A stretch of 64,000 nt of DNA from Lelliottia jeotgali (GCA_002271215.1 CP018628.1:2294001-2358000); one strand, 5' to 3'; shown: positions 9,143 to 18,524, numbered from the stretch's first letter. Numbers and translations: made by a program. Notes: generated by a model from the sequence alone, not told the origin.

Positions 9143-9625
9143 ATGAGTGATAACAATGAGCTGGGCATTCTCGCCCGCCGAAAAATAGAAGCAGAAATTA
9201 TTAAACCCATTTACGAGATCCTGGTGCGCGAGATAGGGAAAACCCGCGCCCAGGCGGTGATTGGTGAAGCTATCGAACAGGCGGCGATTGACGCCGGGGC
9301 GCATTTTGCCCGTCAGGAGCCGAACGGCGCGGATGTGAAGAGCTTTATCGCCCTGCAATATCTCTGGGAAAAAGACAACGCGCTGGACGTAAAAGTGATC
9401 GACGCCGACGACCAGCAGTACAACTACAACGTGACACGCTGTCGCTACGCTGAGATGTATCACGAGATGGGATTGGGCGAGATTGGTCACTTACTGTCGT
9501 GCGCACGCGATGAGAAGTTCATCGTCGGCTACGCGCCGGACGTCGAACTGACGCGCACCACCACCATCATGCAGGGCGGAAAATGCTGTGATTTCCGTTA
9601 TCACACCAAAAAGGACAAAGCATGA
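9143..9625 (+). CDS. L-2-amino-thiazoline-4-carboxylate hydrolase (AtcB-like)
   Basis: 160-residue protein recognised as the ATC hydrolase family by its conserved blocks: VTRCRYAEMYHEMG near residue 97, LSCARDE near 118 and TIMQGGKCCDFRYH near 141-154. The Pseudomonas enzyme AtcB opens the thiazoline ring of L-ATC to give N-carbamoyl-L-cysteine. The ATG at 9143 is preferred over the overlapping GTG at 9140. Its stop overlaps the start of the next gene (ATGA), an M20 amidohydrolase of the type that would remove the carbamoyl group. That gene order strengthens the assignment. The protein has no signal peptide and is cytoplasmic. Confidence 0.82.
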   Translation: MSDNNELGILARRKIEAEIIKPIYEILVREIGKTRAQAVIGEAIEQAAIDAGAHFARQEPNGADVKSFIALQYLWEKDNALDVKVIDADDQQYNYNVTRCRYAEMYHEMGLGEIGHLLSCARDEKFIVGYAPDVELTRTTTIMQGGKCCDFRYHTKKDKA

Positions 9626-10848
9626 TTCGTATCGATGCCCCGCGTCTGTGGTCCACGCTTTCGATGATGGCGCAGATCGGCGGCACGCCCGCCGGTGGTG
9701 TAACGCGTCTGGCCCTCAGTCAAGAGGATCGGATCGCGCGCAATCTGCTGCGCGAATGGGCGCTGGAAGCAGGTTTCACCTGTGACGTCGACATCATGGG
9801 CAATATGTTTATCCGCCGCGCCGGGAAAAACCGCGCCCTGCCGCCGGTGATGACCGGATCGCACGTTGACTCTCAGCCGCTCGGCGGAAATTACGACGGG
9901 ATCTACGGCGTGCTGGCCGGACTGGAAGTGTTACGCACGCTCAACGACAACAGCGTTGAAACCGAGCGCGATATCGTGCTGGTAAACTGGACCAATGAAG
10001 AAGGCGCACGCTTCGCGCCTGCGATGCTGGCCTCCGGCGTCTGGTCCGGGCAGTTTAGCGAAGAGTACGCCCTCGCGCGCGCCGATAACACAGGCGTAAC
10101 GGTAGGTGAAGCGCTGGATGCCATCGGCTATCGCGGCACCCTGCCTGCCCGCGCATTTCCCGTTCACGCCTGCTATGAGCTGCATATCGAGCAAGGCCCG
10201 ATTCTGGAAGATGAGGCTATCGACATCGGACTGGTTCGCGCCGCAATGGGCCAGCGTTGGTTCACCCTGACAATTGACGGTTTTGCCGCCCACGCCGGAA
10301 CCACGCCGATGCACAGTCGCCGCGACGCCTTAACCGCCTTCGCCGAACTGGCGCTGATGGTGGAAGAAATTGGCTATCAGCACCAACCTGACGGACGCGC
10401 GACCATCGGCATGGCGCAAATCACACCTAATTCGCGCAACGTCGTGCCCTCGCGCGTGGTGTGCAGCGTGGAGTTTCGTCATCCACAAAGTGAGGTGCTG
10501 GAAGCGATGGAAACCGCGCTGCGTGAAGCCGCTGAAGGGCTTTCAACACGCGGCGTTATGGCAAACGTGGAGCGGATTTTTGATTACGCGCCGATTGTTT
10601 TTGATGATGCCTGCCTGGCACGCAGTGAAAAAGCCGTTAAAGCGCTGGGCTACTCGTCTAAGCCAATGGTTTCCGGCGCTGGCCACGACACCTGCTATAT
10701 CAGCAAAATCGCCCCGGCAAGCATGATCTTTATTCCGTGCGAAAAAGGCATCAGCCACAATGAGGCAGAAAATATTCTGCCTGAGTGGTCAGAGAAAGGG
10801 GCAAATGTGCTGCTGCACAGCGTGTTGAGTGCGGCACTCGAAAAATAA
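9622..10848 (+). CDS. M20 Zn-dependent carbamoylase, likely N-carbamoyl-L-cysteine amidohydrolase (AtcC-like)
   Basis: 408-residue amidase of the allantoate amidohydrolase / N-carbamoyl-L-amino-acid hydrolase branch of peptidase family M20. The metal-binding blocks are in order: GSHVDSQPLGGNYDGIYGV (about 82-100), NEEGARF (about 129), HIEQGP (about 191), and SGAGHDTCYIS near 350. The dimerisation-domain motif AGTTPMHSRRDAL is also present. Next to an ATC hydrolase the expected role is cleavage of N-carbamoyl-L-cysteine to L-cysteine, CO2 and ammonia (AtcC in Pseudomonas). Other carbamoyl amino acids, ureidoglycolate or allantoate are the alternatives if considered without context. Confidence 0.85.
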   Translation: MIRIDAPRLWSTLSMMAQIGGTPAGGVTRLALSQEDRIARNLLREWALEAGFTCDVDIMGNMFIRRAGKNRALPPVMTGSHVDSQPLGGNYDGIYGVLAGLEVLRTLNDNSVETERDIVLVNWTNEEGARFAPAMLASGVWSGQFSEEYALARADNTGVTVGEALDAIGYRGTLPARAFPVHACYELHIEQGPILEDEAIDIGLVRAAMGQRWFTLTIDGFAAHAGTTPMHSRRDALTAFAELALMVEEIGYQHQPDGRATIGMAQITPNSRNVVPSRVVCSVEFRHPQSEVLEAMETALREAAEGLSTRGVMANVERIFDYAPIVFDDACLARSEKAVKALGYSSKPMVSGAGHDTCYISKIAPASMIFIPCEKGISHNEAENILPEWSEKGANVLLHSVLSAALEK

Positions 10849-10923
10849 GCCGGATGCGCTGCGCTTATCCGGCCTACGGGTTGGGTGCACTTTGTAGGCC
10901 TGGTAAGCGCAGCGCCACCAGGC
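10849..10923. repeat. REP element pair (inverted)
   Basis: Two enterobacterial REP units in opposite orientation, GCCGGATGCGCTGCGC then TTATCCGGCCTAC, and its partner GTAGGCCTGGTAAGCGC then AGCGCCACCAGGC. They lie between the convergent ends of the carbamoylase and smvA genes. Confidence 0.85.
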
Positions 10924-10929
10924 TTTCTG

Positions 10930-12417
10930 TTACCTCTGCTCCACCTTCGCGAGGCTAAACCAAATCCCGGTCGCCAGTATCAGCAGCATCGCACCTGCGC
11001 TGCCGAGCGCGACGCTGTGTGAAGTGGTGAATGCTGTTTTCGCGGCCTGGATGGTTGCTTCTGCCAGCGCTGGCGAGAGATCCTGCGCAACCTTCACCGC
11101 TTCACCAATCGACGACGAGGCTTTGTCGGCAAGCGTCGCATTCAACCCCTGCGGCAATTCGATGGACGCCGAAAAACTGCGGGTGAGCAGCAGTCCGAAA
11201 ATGGCGATCCCAAGCCCAGCGCCTAATTCGTAGGACATGGTCTCGATCGCCCCTGCCGCCGCCGCTTTTTCTTTCGGAGCCGCCGCCATAATCGCAGCGG
11301 TTGAGGCCAGCAATGCGCTTGCGGCGCTGAACCCGAGCAGAACCATCAGGCTCCACGCATGCCACTGCTGGGTGCTGAAATCGAGCATCGACAGCCCGAT
11401 AAAACTCACCGCGCTCAATCCCATACCGCCCGCCGCGACCAGTCGCAATCCGAGTTTCCCCACCAGCACACCGGCAATCGGCCCGCTGAATCCGCTGGCG
11501 ACCATCAGCGGCAGCATAAACATGCCCGCCTCAAACGGCGTAAAGCCGTGCACAAACTGCAGCTCCTGCGCCATCAGCAGTTCGAATCCGACCAGGGCGA
11601 TCATCGCGGTCATGGCCATCACTACACCGCTCAGAATAATGCGGTGGCAGAACAGGCGCATGTCGATCATCGGCTCGCGTGCTCGCAGCTGGATGCGCAC
11701 GAAGATAAACAGCAGTACTGCGCCGGTTACCAGTGTTCCCGCCACTAAGACGGGAGAAAGCGTGCCTTTGAGTGCCGTTTTGGCGCTATACACCAGCAGC
11801 AAAATCGCCACGATCAGCATCAGGGCATGAGAAATATTCAGCGTTTGCTCCGGGCGTCCCTGCTGTTTCGGTACAAAGCGCGCGGCCAGGGCGACTACCA
11901 CGACAACGATCGGCACGTTGATCAAAAACACCGAACCCCAGTAGAAATGCTCCAGCAGCAAACCACCGACCAGCGGGCCAAACGCCGCCCCGCCTGAGCC
12001 CACAGCCGCCCAAACGCCTAATGCGATATTGCGGTGTCGCGCCTCGACAAACAGCGTGCGAATGCCCGCCAGCGTCGCCGGGATGATCATCGCCGCGCCA
12101 ATCGCCAGCGACGCGCGTGCGGCAATCAGCCAGGCAGCGGACGGCGCAAAGGCTGCGGCCAGGGACGACAGACCAAACAGTAAACTGCCGAGCATCAGCA
12201 GCTTTTTAAAGCCAATGCGATCCCCGAGCGCGCCCATCGGCAGCACCATACCCGCCATCACCAGCGAGTAAATATCAATGATCCACAGCAATTCGTTACC
12301 GCTGGCACCGAGCGTCATACTCAGCGTCGGTGCGGCGACATGCAGTACCGTTGCGTCAATCGCGACTGGGATATAGACCAGCACGATAATCACTAACGCT
12401 AACCACCTTTGAAACAT
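10930..12417 (-). CDS. smvA: MFS multidrug / quaternary ammonium efflux pump SmvA
   Basis: 495-residue major facilitator of the DHA2 family with 14 predicted membrane segments. In Salmonella and Klebsiella SmvA exports methyl viologen, acriflavine and cationic biocides such as chlorhexidine, octenidine and quaternary ammonium compounds. The N-terminus (VYIPVAIDATVLHVAAPTLS) and motif GALGDRIGFKKLLMLG match SmvA very closely. The ATG at 12417 is chosen over a GTG at 12432 because AAAGGGA lies just before it. It is divergent from its repressor gene smvR with an operator between. Confidence 0.95.
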   Translation of the reverse strand: MFQRWLALVIIVLVYIPVAIDATVLHVAAPTLSMTLGASGNELLWIIDIYSLVMAGMVLPMGALGDRIGFKKLLMLGSLLFGLSSLAAAFAPSAAWLIAARASLAIGAAMIIPATLAGIRTLFVEARHRNIALGVWAAVGSGGAAFGPLVGGLLLEHFYWGSVFLINVPIVVVVVALAARFVPKQQGRPEQTLNISHALMLIVAILLLVYSAKTALKGTLSPVLVAGTLVTGAVLLFIFVRIQLRAREPMIDMRLFCHRIILSGVVMAMTAMIALVGFELLMAQELQFVHGFTPFEAGMFMLPLMVASGFSGPIAGVLVGKLGLRLVAAGGMGLSAVSFIGLSMLDFSTQQWHAWSLMVLLGFSAASALLASTAAIMAAAPKEKAAAAGAIETMSYELGAGLGIAIFGLLLTRSFSASIELPQGLNATLADKASSSIGEAVKVAQDLSPALAEATIQAAKTAFTTSHSVALGSAGAMLLILATGIWFSLAKVEQR

Positions 12418-12437
12418 AAATTTCCCTTTCACCTTAA

Positions 12438-12455
12438 TCTGGACACGTGTCCAGA
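12438..12455. promoter_or_regulatory. SmvR operator, perfect 18-bp palindrome
   Basis: TCTGGACACGTGTCCAGA is a perfect palindrome 21 bases upstream of the smvA ATG. Its position between a TetR-type regulator and its divergent efflux pump makes it the obvious SmvR operator. Confidence 0.8.
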
Positions 12456-12473
12456 ATGCGATCCTACGGAAAG

Positions 12474-12489
12474 TTGAACGCGTGTCCAG
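12474..12489. promoter_or_regulatory. second, degenerate SmvR half-palindrome
   Basis: TTGAACGCGTGTCCAG keeps the right arm GTGTCCAG of the upstream palindrome exactly and half of the left arm. Its centre is 35 bp from the first operator and it sits on the smvR side, so it could mediate autoregulation. Confidence 0.55.
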
Positions 12490-12532
12490 CTTTTTGTTAC
12501 ACTCGTTGCATCGTCATTAAGAGTGAACAGAA

Positions 12533-13108
12533 ATGAGCTATTTGAGCAAGGACGAACGGCGGGAAGATATCCTGCAGGCTGCAATGCGCGTCGCATTAAG
12601 CGAAGGTTTTAACACCATGACGGTCCGCCGCATTGCCAGCGAGGCTGGAGTCGCGACCGGGCAGGTGCATCACCATTTTGCCAGCGCCGGTGAGCTTAAA
12701 TCACTGGCGTTCGTACGTCTGATTCGTGATTTACTCGATGCAGAAGTGGTGGGCGAAAATGCAGACTGGCGACAGCGCCTGCATGCGATCCTCGGCAGCG
12801 ATGACGGCGCATTTGAGCCCTACATTCGTCTGTGGCGTGAAGCGCAAATTCTGGCAAGTCGTGACCCTGATATTAAAAGTGCCTATATCCTGACGATGGA
12901 AATGTGGCATCTGGAAACCGTCGCCATCATTAACGCGGGTGTAGCGGCTAAGGCATTTACCCTCTCCGATCGCGCAGAAAATATTGCCTGGAGATTGATT
13001 GGTTTAGTCTGCGGACTTGATGGTATCTACGTGTTAAATATGCCAGAAATGGATGATGCTGCGTTTAATAAACATCTTGATAAATTAATCTCACTGGAAT
13101 TGTTTTAA
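12533..13108 (+). CDS. smvR: TetR-family repressor SmvR
   Basis: 191-residue TetR-type regulator. The N-terminal helix-turn-helix is at about residues 10-55 (ILQAAMRVALSEGFNTMTVR, IASEAGVATGQVHHHF), followed by an all-helical ligand domain. It is divergent from smvA, which SmvR is known to repress in Klebsiella; loss-of-function there gives reduced chlorhexidine and octenidine susceptibility. No truncation or frameshift is visible here, so smvA is expected to be repressed in the uninduced state. Confidence 0.9.
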   Translation: MSYLSKDERREDILQAAMRVALSEGFNTMTVRRIASEAGVATGQVHHHFASAGELKSLAFVRLIRDLLDAEVVGENADWRQRLHAILGSDDGAFEPYIRLWREAQILASRDPDIKSAYILTMEMWHLETVAIINAGVAAKAFTLSDRAENIAWRLIGLVCGLDGIYVLNMPEMDDAAFNKHLDKLISLELF

Positions 13109-13126
13109 TACTCCTTACTGAGTATT
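13107..13126 (+). terminator. hairpin at the end of smvR
   Basis: AATACTC/GAGTATT 7-bp stem with a 6-base loop that overlaps the smvR stop codon, followed by an AT-rich run with eight T residues about ten bases later. Moderate terminator candidate. Confidence 0.5.
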
Positions 13127-13159
13127 TAAAACCGATTTTTTTTACAATTAGTAACACAT

Positions 13160-13202
13160 AAAGCGAATCATATTCCCCCTCTCAAACTCAGGGATTCGCT
13201 TT
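13160..13202. terminator. dyad AAAGCGAATC/GATTCGCTTT upstream of narU
   Basis: A perfect 10-bp stem encloses a 23-base loop that itself contains CCCT/AGGG. It is followed by TTCTTATC. It probably ends leftover transcription from smvR before narU, but could also fold in the narU leader. Confidence 0.45.
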
Positions 13203-13319
13203 CTTATCTATCCTTTCAGAAGCATCTGAAAAATTCCAAAAATCTTAATCGCATAACGTCAGCCATCTGACTGTTTTCACTTCTCTTTTCTGTATTTTAC
13301 GGGTAAGTACGAGGGCGAT

Positions 13320-14711
13320 ATGTCACCAAAAAGTGAGAAGAATAATCATTATCTTTTAAATAACTGGAAACCTGAAAACGCGGCATTTTGGGAGAATAAA
13401 GGCAAACACATCGCGCGACGAAATCTTTGTATATCTGTCGCATGTCTACTACTGGCCTTTTGCGTGTGGATGTTATTTAGCGCTATTGCGGTCAATCTTA
13501 ATAAAGTCGGGTTTAATTTCACAACAGATCAGCTTTTCATGTTAACCGCTTTACCTTCCCTATCTGGTGCAATATTACGCGTACCCTATTCCTTTATGGT
13601 GCCGATATTTGGTGGCCGTTACTGGACAATATTCAGCACCGTGATATTGATTGTTCCCTGCGTGTGGCTGGGGATTGCGGTGCAAAACAGTGCCACGCCG
13701 TACTGGGTGTTTATCACCATCGCCCTGCTGTGCGGATTTGCCGGAGCAAACTTTGCATCCAGCATGGGCAACATCAGTTTCTTCTTCCCAAAAGCCAAAC
13801 AAGGCAGCGCGCTCGGGATTAACGGCGGGCTGGGCAATCTGGGCGTCAGCGTGATGCAGATGGTCGCCCCGGCAGTGATTTTCCTGCCGATGTTCGCGTT
13901 TCTCGGCGTCCACGGCGTACCGCAGGAGGACGGCTCGGTGCTGTCGCTTGCCAATGCCGCGTGGATTTGGGCGCCTCTGTTGCTGATTGCGACTCTCGCC
14001 GCCTTTTTCGGCATGAACGATATTGCCAGTTCGAAAGCGTCCATTGCCAGCCAGTTGCCGGTACTGAAACAGCCACACCTGTGGCTGCTGAGCCTGCTCT
14101 ATCTGGCGACATTCGGCTCGTTTATCGGCTTTTCGGCGGGCTTTGCGATGCTCGCCAAAACGCAGTTTCCGGATGTGAATATTCTCCACCTCGCCTTCTT
14201 CGGTCCGTTAATTGGCGCGCTGGCGCGTTCGGCGGGCGGCGTGGTGTCGGACAAACTCGGCGGCGTGCGCGTGACGCTGGTCAACTTTATCCTGATGGCT
14301 GTCTTCAGCGCCCTGCTGTTTCTGACGCTTCCTGGCTCCGGTTCCGGGAACTTTACCGCCTTTTATCTGGTATTTATGGGCCTGTTCCTGACGGCCGGTT
14401 TAGGCAGCGGCTCGACCTTCCAGATGATTGCCGTCATCTTCCGCCAGATAACCATCTACAAGGTGAAACTGCACGGCGGCACCGAAGAACAAGCCCAGCA
14501 GGAAGCCGTTTCCGATACCGCTGCGGCGCTTGGATTTATCTCCGCCATCGGTGCCGTAGGCGGCTTCTTCATTCCAAAAGCGTTCGGCACCTCGCTGGCG
14601 TTGACCGGTTCGCCCGTCGGCGCAATGAAAGTCTTCCTCGTGTTTTATATCGTCTGCGTGTTTGTCACCTGGCTGGTCTATGGCCGCCGACAGAAACACG
14701 TCAAATCATAA
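13320..14711 (+). CDS. narU: nitrate/nitrite antiporter NarU
   Basis: 463-residue major facilitator of the nitrate/nitrite porter family that moves nitrate in and nitrite out across the inner membrane. The two nitrate-signature motifs are visible: GANFASSMGNISFFFP followed by GINGGLGNLGVS, and GLGSGSTFQMIAVIF. The substrate-binding arginines appear in GAILRVPYS and GALARSAGG. It lies 72 bp ahead of narZ with the order narU-narZYWV, which identifies it as NarU rather than NarK. The E. coli operon is mainly RpoS-dependent and little affected by nitrate; that control is assumed here. Confidence 0.95.
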   Translation: MSPKSEKNNHYLLNNWKPENAAFWENKGKHIARRNLCISVACLLLAFCVWMLFSAIAVNLNKVGFNFTTDQLFMLTALPSLSGAILRVPYSFMVPIFGGRYWTIFSTVILIVPCVWLGIAVQNSATPYWVFITIALLCGFAGANFASSMGNISFFFPKAKQGSALGINGGLGNLGVSVMQMVAPAVIFLPMFAFLGVHGVPQEDGSVLSLANAAWIWAPLLLIATLAAFFGMNDIASSKASIASQLPVLKQPHLWLLSLLYLATFGSFIGFSAGFAMLAKTQFPDVNILHLAFFGPLIGALARSAGGVVSDKLGGVRVTLVNFILMAVFSALLFLTLPGSGSGNFTAFYLVFMGLFLTAGLGSGSTFQMIAVIFRQITIYKVKLHGGTEEQAQQEAVSDTAAALGFISAIGAVGGFFIPKAFGTSLALTGSPVGAMKVFLVFYIVCVFVTWLVYGRRQKHVKS

Positions 14712-14783
14712 CTATCAGTTTTTCGACACTTTTTGTGAGCAGTGTAACCACGGGGTGGGCGTCGCCCCGTCAGGAGAAACGTC

Positions 14784-17700
14784 ATGAGTAAATTGTTGGA
14801 TCGCTTCCGTTATTTCAAACAAAAAGGCGAAACCTTCGCCGACGGGCACGGTCAGGTGATGCACACCAACCGCGACTGGGAAGACAGCTATCGCCAGCGC
14901 TGGCAGTACGACAAAATTGTGCGATCCACCCACGGCGTGAACTGTACCGGCTCGTGTAGCTGGAAGATTTACGTCAAAAACGGCCTCGTGACCTGGGAAA
15001 CGCAGCAGACCGACTATCCCCGCACCCGCCCCGATTTGCCCAACCATGAACCGCGTGGCTGCCCACGCGGGGCGAGCTACTCCTGGTATCTGTACAGCGC
15101 CAACCGCCTAAAATATCCCCTGGTGCGACGCAAATTAATCGAACTGTGGCGCGAAGCGCTGGATCAGCACAGCGATCCGGTACTGGCGTGGAACGCCATC
15201 ATGAGCGACCCGCAAAAAACCAGCAGCTACAAAAAAGCGCGTGGTCACGGCGGATTTATTCGCTCGAACTGGAAAGAGCTGAATCAGCTGATTGCCGCCG
15301 CCAACGTCTGGACGATAAAAAATTATGGCCCGGACCGCGTCGCCGGATTCTCGCCAATCCCCGCGATGTCGATGGTCTCTTACGCCGCCGGGACGCGTTA
15401 TCTGTCGCTGCTCGGCGGAACCTGTCTGAGTTTTTATGACTGGTACTGCGACCTGCCGCCCGCCTCGCCGATGACCTGGGGCGAGCAGACCGACGTGCCG
15501 GAATCCGCCGACTGGTACAACTCCAGCTACATCATCGCCTGGGGCTCGAACGTGCCACAAACGCGGACCCCGGACGCGCATTTCTTCACTGAAGTGCGCT
15601 ACAAAGGCACCAAAACCATCGCCATCACCCCGGACTTTTCGGAAGTCGCCAAACTGAGCGATCAGTGGCTGGCGCCGAAGCAAGGTACCGACAGCGCGCT
15701 GGCGATGGCGATGGGCCACGTCATCCTCAAAGAATTTCACCTCGATAAACCCAGTGAATACTTCCTCAACTATTGCCGCCGCTACACCGACATGCCGATG
15801 CTGGTGATGCTCGATGCGCGTGAAGACGGCAGCCTGGTACCTGGCCGGATGCTGCGCGCCTCGGATCTGGCCGACGGGCTGGGCGAGGAAAATAATCCTG
15901 AATGGAAAACCGTGGCGTTTGATATCGCCGGAGGTCTGGTCGCGCCAAATGGCTCGATTGGTTTTCGCTGGGGCGAAAAAGGCAAATGGAACCTCGAACC
16001 GCTGGCGGCAGGCCAGGAAACCGAGCTGACGCTCTCCCTACTCATCACCCACGATCAGGTGGCGAACGTCGCATTCCCCTATTTCGGTGGCAACGAAAAC
16101 CCGCATTTTCGCAGCGTGAAGCAAGACCCGGTGCTGATCCGTAAAGTGCCATCCAAAATCCTCACTCTGGCCGATGGCCGTCAGCAGCAGGTCGCCAGCG
16201 TGTACGATCTGATTCTGGCGAACTACGGTTTAGATCGCGGGCTGAATGATGAAAATGCCGTTCAGGATTATGCCGAAATCAAAGCCTATTCGCCCGCCTG
16301 GGGCGAGCAAATTACCGGCGTGCCGCGGCGTCACATCGAACAAATCGCCCGTGAGTTTGCGGATACCGCCAATAAAACCCACGGTCGTTCGATGATCATT
16401 CTGGGTGCGGGTGTGAACCACTGGTATCACATGGACATGAACTACCGTGGGATGATCAACATGCTGGTGTTCTGCGGCTGTGTCGGCAAAAGCGGCGGCG
16501 GCTGGTCGCACTACGTCGGCCAGGAAAAACTGCGCCCGCAAACCGGCTGGCTGCCGCTGGCGTTTGCCCTTGACTGGAACCGTCCGCCGCGCCAGATGAA
16601 CAGCACCTCGTTCTTCTACAATCACGCCAGCCAGTGGCGCTATGAAAAACTCACCGCGCAGGAACTGCTCTCCCCGCTGGCCGATTCGTCGAAATTCACC
16701 GGCCATCTGATCGACTTTAACGTGCGTGCCGAACGCATGGGCTGGCTGCCGTCCGCCCCACAATTGTCGCTCAACCCGCTGCACATCAAAGCCCGCGCCG
16801 ATGCCGCAGGGATGTCGCCGCAGGAATATACCGTACAGGCGCTGAAATCAGGCGATCTGCGTTTTGCCTGCGAACAGCCGGATAACGGCAAAAACCACCC
16901 GCGTAATCTCTTCGTCTGGCGCTCGAACCTGCTCGGTTCGTCCGGGAAAGGCCACGAGTACATGCTCAAATATCTGCTCGGGACGGAAAACGGTATTCAG
17001 GGCGACGATCTCGGTTCAACCGACGACGTCAAACCGGAAGAGGTGGAATGGCAAACCGCCGCCATCGAAGGCAAGCTCGACCTGCTGGTAACGCTTGATT
17101 TCCGCATGTCCAGCACCTGTCTGTTCTCGGATATCGTTCTGCCGACCGCTACCTGGTACGAGAAAGACGATATGAATACCTCGGATATGCATCCGTTTAT
17201 TCACCCGCTCTCGGCCGCCGTCGACCCCGCCTGGGAATCGCGCAGCGACTGGGATATCTACAAAGGCATCGCCAAAGTGTTTTCTGAAGTGTGCGTTGGC
17301 CATCTGGGTACGGAAACAGACGTGGTGCTGCAACCGTTGCAGCACGACTCCCCGGCGGAACTGTCGCAGCCGTTTGATATTCAGGACTGGCGCAAAGGGG
17401 AATGCGATTTGATCCCCGGCAAAACCGCGCCGAATATCGCCGTCATCGAGCGCAATTATCCAGAAACGTACGAGCGTTTTACCTCGCTCGGCCCGCTGAT
17501 GGACAAGCTCGGCAACGGCGGGAAAGGTATTTCCTGGAACACTCAGGAAGAGATCGATTTCCTCGGCAAGCTGAATTACGTCAAGCTCGACGGGCCGTGT
17601 AAAGGACGCCCGCTGATTGATACGGCGATCGACGCCTCAGAGGTGATCCTGTCGCTTGCCCCGGAAACCAACGGCCATGTGGCGGTCAAAGCCTGGAAAG

Positions 17701-18524
17701 CCCTCGGCGAGTTTACCGGGCGCGACCATACCCATCTGGCGATCAACAAAGAAGACGAGAAGATTCGTTTCCGCGATATCCAGGCCCAGCCGCGCAAGAT
17801 CATCTCCAGCCCAACCTGGTCCGGCATTGAGAGCGAGCATGTTTCCTATAACGCCGGCTACACCAACGTTCACGAGCTGATCCCGTGGCGCACCCTGTCG
17901 GGCCGTCAGCAGTTGTATCAGGATCACCAGTGGATGCGTGCCTTCGGTGAAAGTCTGGTGGCCTATCGTCCGCCGATCGACACCCGCAGCGTGACGCACA
18001 TGCGCGAAATTCCGCCGAACGGCTTCCCGGAAAAAGCGCTGAACTTCCTCACGCCGCACCAGAAATGGGGCATTCACTCCACTTACAGCGAAAACCTGCT
18101 GATGCAGACCCTGTCGCGCGGCGGCCCGATTGTGTGGGTAAGCGAAGCGGACGCCAAAGAGCTGGAAATTGAGGATAACGACTGGATCGAAGCGTTCAAC
18201 GCTAACGGCGCCCTCACCGCACGCGCGGTTGTCAGCCAGCGCGTACCGCCGGGCATGACCATGATGTATCACGCTCAGGAGCGCATTCTGAACATACCGG
18301 GATCGGAAGTGACCGGACGGCGCGGCGGCATTCACAACTCCGTCACCCGCGTTTGTCCAAAACCGACGCACATGATTGGCGGCTACGCGCAGCTAGCCTA
18401 CAGCTTTAACTATTACGGCACCGTCGGCTCGAACCGCGACGAGTTCATCATGATCCGCAAGATGAAAAACATTAACTGGCTGGATGGCGAAGGTCGGGAT
18501 CAGGTACAGGAGGCGAAAAAATGA
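14784..18524 (+). CDS. narZ: nitrate reductase Z, alpha (molybdenum) subunit
   Basis: 1246-residue catalytic subunit of the second respiratory nitrate reductase. It binds bis-MGD molybdenum cofactor and the FS0 [4Fe-4S] cluster. The FS0 ligands are seen in HGVNCTGSCSW near residue 50 and RGCPRGASYSW near 93. The protein faces the cytoplasm and has no cleaved Tat signal, although its N-terminus contains a vestigial Tat-like region. The SD AGGAGAAA precedes the ATG. The gene overlaps narY by 4 bases. Length equals the family norm and no disruption was seen. Confidence 0.96.
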   Translation: MSKLLDRFRYFKQKGETFADGHGQVMHTNRDWEDSYRQRWQYDKIVRSTHGVNCTGSCSWKIYVKNGLVTWETQQTDYPRTRPDLPNHEPRGCPRGASYSWYLYSANRLKYPLVRRKLIELWREALDQHSDPVLAWNAIMSDPQKTSSYKKARGHGGFIRSNWKELNQLIAAANVWTIKNYGPDRVAGFSPIPAMSMVSYAAGTRYLSLLGGTCLSFYDWYCDLPPASPMTWGEQTDVPESADWYNSSYIIAWGSNVPQTRTPDAHFFTEVRYKGTKTIAITPDFSEVAKLSDQWLAPKQGTDSALAMAMGHVILKEFHLDKPSEYFLNYCRRYTDMPMLVMLDAREDGSLVPGRMLRASDLADGLGEENNPEWKTVAFDIAGGLVAPNGSIGFRWGEKGKWNLEPLAAGQETELTLSLLITHDQVANVAFPYFGGNENPHFRSVKQDPVLIRKVPSKILTLADGRQQQVASVYDLILANYGLDRGLNDENAVQDYAEIKAYSPAWGEQITGVPRRHIEQIAREFADTANKTHGRSMIILGAGVNHWYHMDMNYRGMINMLVFCGCVGKSGGGWSHYVGQEKLRPQTGWLPLAFALDWNRPPRQMNSTSFFYNHASQWRYEKLTAQELLSPLADSSKFTGHLIDFNVRAERMGWLPSAPQLSLNPLHIKARADAAGMSPQEYTVQALKSGDLRFACEQPDNGKNHPRNLFVWRSNLLGSSGKGHEYMLKYLLGTENGIQGDDLGSTDDVKPEEVEWQTAAIEGKLDLLVTLDFRMSSTCLFSDIVLPTATWYEKDDMNTSDMHPFIHPLSAAVDPAWESRSDWDIYKGIAKVFSEVCVGHLGTETDVVLQPLQHDSPAELSQPFDIQDWRKGECDLIPGKTAPNIAVIERNYPETYERFTSLGPLMDKLGNGGKGISWNTQEEIDFLGKLNYVKLDGPCKGRPLIDTAIDASEVILSLAPETNGHVAVKAWKALGEFTGRDHTHLAINKEDEKIRFRDIQAQPRKIISSPTWSGIESEHVSYNAGYTNVHELIPWRTLSGRQQLYQDHQWMRAFGESLVAYRPPIDTRSVTHMREIPPNGFPEKALNFLTPHQKWGIHSTYSENLLMQTLSRGGPIVWVSEADAKELEIEDNDWIEAFNANGALTARAVVSQRVPPGMTMMYHAQERILNIPGSEVTGRRGGIHNSVTRVCPKPTHMIGGYAQLAYSFNYYGTVGSNRDEFIMIRKMKNINWLDGEGRDQVQEAKK

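Noticed and set aside
10849..10923. Repeated palindromes considered as a CRISPR array
   Set aside because: Units are imperfect palindromes in alternating orientation at scattered gene ends, without regular unique spacers or cas genes. They are REP elements.
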